Below are positions 60,401 through 64,000 of a stretch of DNA of 64,000 nucleotides, in pieces (positions within the stretch are counted from its first letter, which is position 1; each line of letters starts with the position of its first letter). The notes beneath the pieces are model-generated. The model ran no database searches, was not told the DNA's origin, and was given only the letters and a program-made list of their open reading frames with translations. Source of the stretch: Ciona intestinalis (taxonomy: Eukaryota > Chordata > Ascidiacea > Phlebobranchia > Cionidae); NCBI RefSeq assembly GCF_000224145.3, contig NC_020169.2, positions 1,587,479 through 1,651,478 of the forward strand, written 5' to 3'. The translations under genes and the position numbers were made by a program.

Positions 60401-63400
60401 TTTAGTTTCTATTATAGTAGGGTGAAGTAGGATTGATATCGTATTATCGTTTCCACGTAATATCACATTTCCCAACCGTATTTAAACAATTAACAATACT
60501 GTTTAAAGTAGGGACAATACGGTTATAACTCTTATATAAACATCATTTGTTTACCACCAAATGGGGACAATAAAGTGGAGTGAAAGATTGCAATATATTG
60601 TCTTACATATTACTACAACGATCGTCGCTTAAACGTTAATTCCCGCATCGTTCTAACTTTATTTAAAATCTTCTTGAGAACGAACCGTTTTCAAACAACC
60701 CAAAAAGTATGTACACGCAACTTGCTTTATATCACGAGAAAACAACAGTCTTTTTAACACGGATGTTCTATTTCATACACCCCGTGCTAGCTTACCAGTT
60801 ACCACGTATATGTAACTTTGTGGGTGGTAACAAAGTATGTAATCCGAGACTCTCTATTTTACCCTACAGACATGGATGTGTGGTGGAAAACTTGAAACAA
60901 TACCTTGCTCTCATGTCGGTCATGTGTTTCCAAAGCAATCTCCTTACCCGAGACCTAAGTTCCTTACTAATACATTGAGAGCTGCTGAGGTTTGGATGGA
61001 CGATTATAAAAGGCATTTTTACATAAGGAACCCTCCAGCCTCAAAAGTAAGTCAAACCAGAAACTGTGATATTGTACTGTTTATATTGTATTGTGGGTTA
61101 GCAGCCAAGCTTTTATCTCACACTTTTACTTAAGTAGTTTTTTCACCGCAGCGTTTTTATAACGACTGTCGTTTTGTTGTTAAATGCTGTCTGTATGAAT
61201 TGACCTGATCTTCTTTCTTATTGTATTCGAAGAGACAAATTATGTTGATTTTTTTATATGGGTTATACCGCTATTGGTCCTATGTCGAGCCACGCTGTGT
61301 ATTCTGGGAATTAGCGAATATTCGGGCCATTTTCAGTACATACAAATCTTGACGAAAACGAAAGATTTTGACGTTTAAATTTCATTTTGAATTATTTGTA
61401 TCATTAGACCTGTCATATGATATATTTAAATTACAAAATATTTATTTTGCGTGCCTCACAGTATAGGACCTTACCCATACACATAAATACAGAATATATT
61501 TATTTAAATGTTGATAAACTACTATGGACGCGTATAATGCCACGAGAAATAGGATTCTAATCTTGACGTAAAATCGATCGGGGTCAAATTACCAAATTAA
61601 AACAGACGTAAAATTGTTTCATTCAATTCAACTATTTTTCGACCGAGGTCAAGTAGATATAACCTCTTAACGTTATTTTATTCGGGTTTAATTTGCTCTG
61701 TGAGTAATTTGCCGTAAAATCGCGTTTTATGAGACGCTTCTATTACGTGCTACATGACGGCGTGCATTTTTAATGCGGTCTGGCAACCGTGACTGATTTA
61801 AACGAATTCATAATTTTAATGATTTTTTGTCCAGGAAAATTACGGTGACATTTCTGCCCGTAAAGACCTTCGCAACAGTCTTCAATGTCACGACTTTAAA
61901 TGGTATTTGGATAACGTGTACCCGGATCTACATGTGCCAGAGGATAGGCCTGGTTACTATGGCGCCGTGAGTTAAATTCCATGATTTATGGCTGATATAG
62001 TATAGTGTGGGAAGACGGGACACCTTTGGCACATAATATCCAAATATCGTAATCGTGTTTTAAACAATTAACAACGGTCTATGGAAGTCATCATGGTATA
62101 GTTTAATAATTCTTAAAAAGTTCTTCGTTTACTACCAAATGGGACGAACTAATAGAATGAAAAGGTGTCCCATCTTCTCCCACCCTACTGTATATTGCTT
62201 TAATTAATAGGCTCGTCGTGCGTGATTGAAATTGTTAAAAGAATCGTAACAAAAACTAGATCCTTTTACGATTTATTGAAAATTGTTTGAATAGTAGTTT
62301 GTCTTACGATCTGAAAATCCTATATGGTGCAACAAAATACCGTATACCATTTTTTATTAATTGAACTACATATTAAACCGACCTACAGTCCTTCACATGT
62401 TATTTAAACTTATATATTTTAGTTCCGAAACAGTGGGATGTCATCTTTTTGCTTAGATTATGCTCCTCCCCAACATAACCCAACAGGGGGCCGGGTTTCC
62501 ATCTTTGGTTGCCATGGACAAGGGGGTAATCAGGTAAAAATTCGGGGGCCAAGCAGTAGGGGTGAGGGCTGGGTAACTGGAAGGTTTTTCCCAAAAAGTT
62601 TAAGGGGCCCAATGCCAACCCCTACTTGCCCCATTTCCTGCACTATTTCACCCAATACTTAACCCCAGATACATAGCAAGGGTATGTTGTCGTGTCTTGA
62701 CTACCGAGCCAACCTCGACCCACCGATGGCACGCTTCGCTGAGCTCAAAAACACGTGGTTTGGCCGACCAATGATAGTGAGGCATTGTCGAACATGGCTG
62801 TCGCAGGTTTTGAACTTAACGAGCACCTGTGCCGTGACAATCGGGTTTTACACCGCTTCGTAATTGGACAACTAGTAATTTGCGTCTTTGGTGACGGTTT
62901 AGCATTTACTTATGATACGGTATGCTCGTGTAATGATATGAAAACGCAGCAGTCAATTGGTGAAAAAAGATTAACGCGTCTTTTTGGCGGATTTTTTATA
63001 ACAGTCTGTACGTTTTAATAACGCGTTTATTTGACCTTTTAGTGTTAGGACAACATGATACGGCTAGAGTTGGCACATTTCAAGTATTATTAAACAGAAT
63101 TATACATAACATGTAAAAAGTTCTCTATTCGTTTACAAATACTGCGTTAATGGTTATGAGTTAATTACATGTTAATTACAACCACATAGCTGTGTTCTGG
63201 TATTTTGTATTGGGTGAAGTGTTGCATGCTATAATGTAATTTGTAATTCTTTGCCTAGTTTTGTTAACAACAATTTGTTTCATTCACGTCAGTAATTTTG
63301 ATTAGGCAGTTTCATGAAATTTTAATCTGTTTTTTTTAAATTTTTTTAATTAAATTGGTTCGCATAAATTAAAAAAAACACTTTGTAATATTAAAGATAT

Positions 63401-63628
63401 TTTATGTTTAAATTGTGAATATATATTGTTTTTAAACACGGTAAATGGTTATTCTAAATATGTCCCTTATTTTCTCAGTTCTTTGAGTACACGTCAAAGC
63501 GTGAAGTTCGTTTTAACTCTGAGAAAGAGATGTGTATGAGCGCCGTGGAAGATGATACAATCACCATGCTTGACTGTGTGCCTGATCAAAGGGACTCTCC
63601 GGCTTCCCAAGAGTGGGTACATTCTCAC
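54458..63628 (+). CDS. GALNT4/12-type polypeptide GalNAc-transferase, 3'-partial
   Basis: This Golgi type II membrane enzyme starts mucin-type O-glycosylation, moving GalNAc from UDP-GalNAc to Ser/Thr. Exons are 54458..54636, 54968..55171, 57898..58070, 58434..58553, 59202..59337, 60054..60291, 60870..61046, 61835..61966, 62423..62533 and 63479..63628: 540 codons, with the end beyond the window. A cytoplasmic tail and TM anchor lie at residues ~13-30. The catalytic domain runs from [13 protein letters not shown] through the metal-binding Asp-x-His (233-235, LDCHCEC), [41 protein letters not shown] and [11 protein letters not shown]. The ricin-like lectin domain begins in exon 9 (FCLDY...GCHGQGGNQ). 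[20 protein letters not shown] and RNPPA favour the GALNT4/GALNT12 branch. Intron 2 is 2.7 kb and several introns carry MITEs. Confidence 0.94.
55172..57897. other. GALNT intron 2
   Basis: 2.7 kb between exons 2 and 3. Apart from a MITE remnant at 57214-57269 it looks unique. ORFs within it lack recognisable domains. Confidence 0.6.
57214..57269 (+). mobile_element. TA MITE left-end remnant
   Basis: TGGTAGAGTGGGGTAAAATG and CTGTCCCATTTGGTT remain; the rest is lost. Confidence 0.7.
58118..58309 (-). mobile_element. TA MITE, reverse copy, GALNT intron
   Basis: TGTGGGGTAAGATGGGATAC at the left and CCCATCTTACCTCACC at the right; moderately diverged. Confidence 0.8.
58857..59065 (+). mobile_element. 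TA MITE, forward copy, GALNT intron
   Basis: Begins TAGTAAGGTGGGAAAG and ends GCCCCACCCTACCA, with short duplications inside (GGTAGTGGTAGTAG). Confidence 0.85.
59459..59646 (-). mobile_element. TA MITE, reverse copy, GALNT intron
   Basis: TAGTAGGGTGGGGGAAGATG to TTCTCCCATCCTACTA; full length, flanked by TA. Confidence 0.88.
60415..60615 (-). mobile_element. Diverged TA MITE, reverse, GALNT intron
   Basis: Begins TAGTAGGGTGAAGTAGG and keeps TTTACCACCAAATGGGGAC; the right end has decayed. Confidence 0.7.
60733..60836 (-). mobile_element. SINE fragment 5' of GALNT exon 7
   Basis: Reversed SINE 3' region (ACAACAGTCTTTTTAACAC, AGCTTACCAGTTACCACG, ATGTAACTTTGTGGGTGG) ending 33 bp before the exon. 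Confidence 0.7.
61998..62191 (-). mobile_element. TA MITE, reverse copy, GALNT intron
   Basis: Begins TAGTATAGTGTGGGAAG and ends CTCCCACCCTACTG; full length. Confidence 0.88.
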
Positions 63629-63685
63629 GTAAGTGCCATGCGACATTACGTTTCCACCAAAAAATATGTGTGTTAAGTTAATGTT

Positions 63686-63770
63686 TGTACTACCCGTGTA
63701 ATAACGACTTTCGTTTCCGGCCTCGCGAGGATAAAGCAAGTTACATTCATTCATTTATTCATTTATATTG
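63686..63770 (+). mobile_element. SINE 3' end in GALNT intron
   Basis: CCCGTGTAATAACGACTTTC, GGCCTCGCGAGGATAAAGCA and a TTCATTCATTTATTCATTTA tail. Confidence 0.75.
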
Positions 63771-63899
63771 TGGACCGTATTACTTACAAATAATCTAGTT
63801 AGCCAAAAATTTTTGGTTTGAAGAAATCTTTGTGTAAATATAAACAAGTATAGTTATTTTGGTGAAAAAAAACTTATCCCACCAAAGTTTAAGTTTTCT

Positions 63900-64000
63900 A
63901 TATGGAGAAACATCATTAGGATATATGACATAACCGACCAAACTTTCGAAAAAATAATCGCACTGATAAAGTAACATATAGTTGCTCGTAAGCTGGTACG
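63900..64000 (+). mobile_element. SINE body cut by the window edge
   Basis: GATAAAGTAACATATAG and GCTCGTAAGCTGGTACG match the SINE middle; the rest lies outside. Confidence 0.5.

Noticed and set aside
61157-61182. Short SINE-like match (ATAACGACTGTCGTTTT)
   Set aside because: Too short to call a copy with confidence.

Overview
The window is AT-rich nuclear DNA of a tunicate, most likely a Ciona species. The genes have many short introns (often 50-400 bp), the proteins are clear relatives of vertebrate genes, and the sequence carries more than 20 copies of a ~190-bp TA-flanked MITE plus a composite tRNA-derived SINE, both of the kind I associate with Ciona. Species identity is inference from memory; no search was run. 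I rebuilt the gene models by hand from splice sites, reading phase and remembered vertebrate homologues. Each complete model closes on a whole number of codons.

Layout. 87-1436 (+): last three exons of a strawberry-notch (SBNO) gene. 2599-6730 and 9447-13101 (both -): two tandem SLC5 sodium/solute symporters, 13 exons each, with identical internal exon lengths and a shared ~0.65-0.7 kb upstream block. 16148-26693 (-): a complete TRAF4 gene of seven exons, including a 52-nt exon alone in a long repeat-poor intron. 30863-34731 (-): GDPD1-like membrane glycerophosphodiesterase / lysophospholipase D, eight exons. 36094-42489 and 42937-49152 (both -): two tandem beta-hexosaminidases with 13 and 14 exons. 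49207-49812 (-): an unrecognised 201-residue ORF ending 54 bp before the second hexosaminidase start, a candidate operon. 51144-51300 (-): tRNA-Ser(GCT) and tRNA-Ala(TGC) 3 nt apart. 54458-63628 (+): first ten exons of a GALNT4/12-type mucin O-glycosyltransferase that runs off the right edge.

The genes do not form one pathway. The two hexosaminidases (glycan removal) and the GALNT (glycan addition) are both secretory-pathway glycan enzymes, but their proximity may be chance. The main evolutionary stories are two tandem duplications (SLC5 and HEX), a 136-bp near-identical patch between the HEX paralogues that looks like gene conversion, active-site changes in one HEX copy, and heavy MITE/SINE colonisation of introns that largely spares the 5' introns of TRAF4. 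I found no CRISPR array, retrovirus-like element, Polinton or toxin gene.
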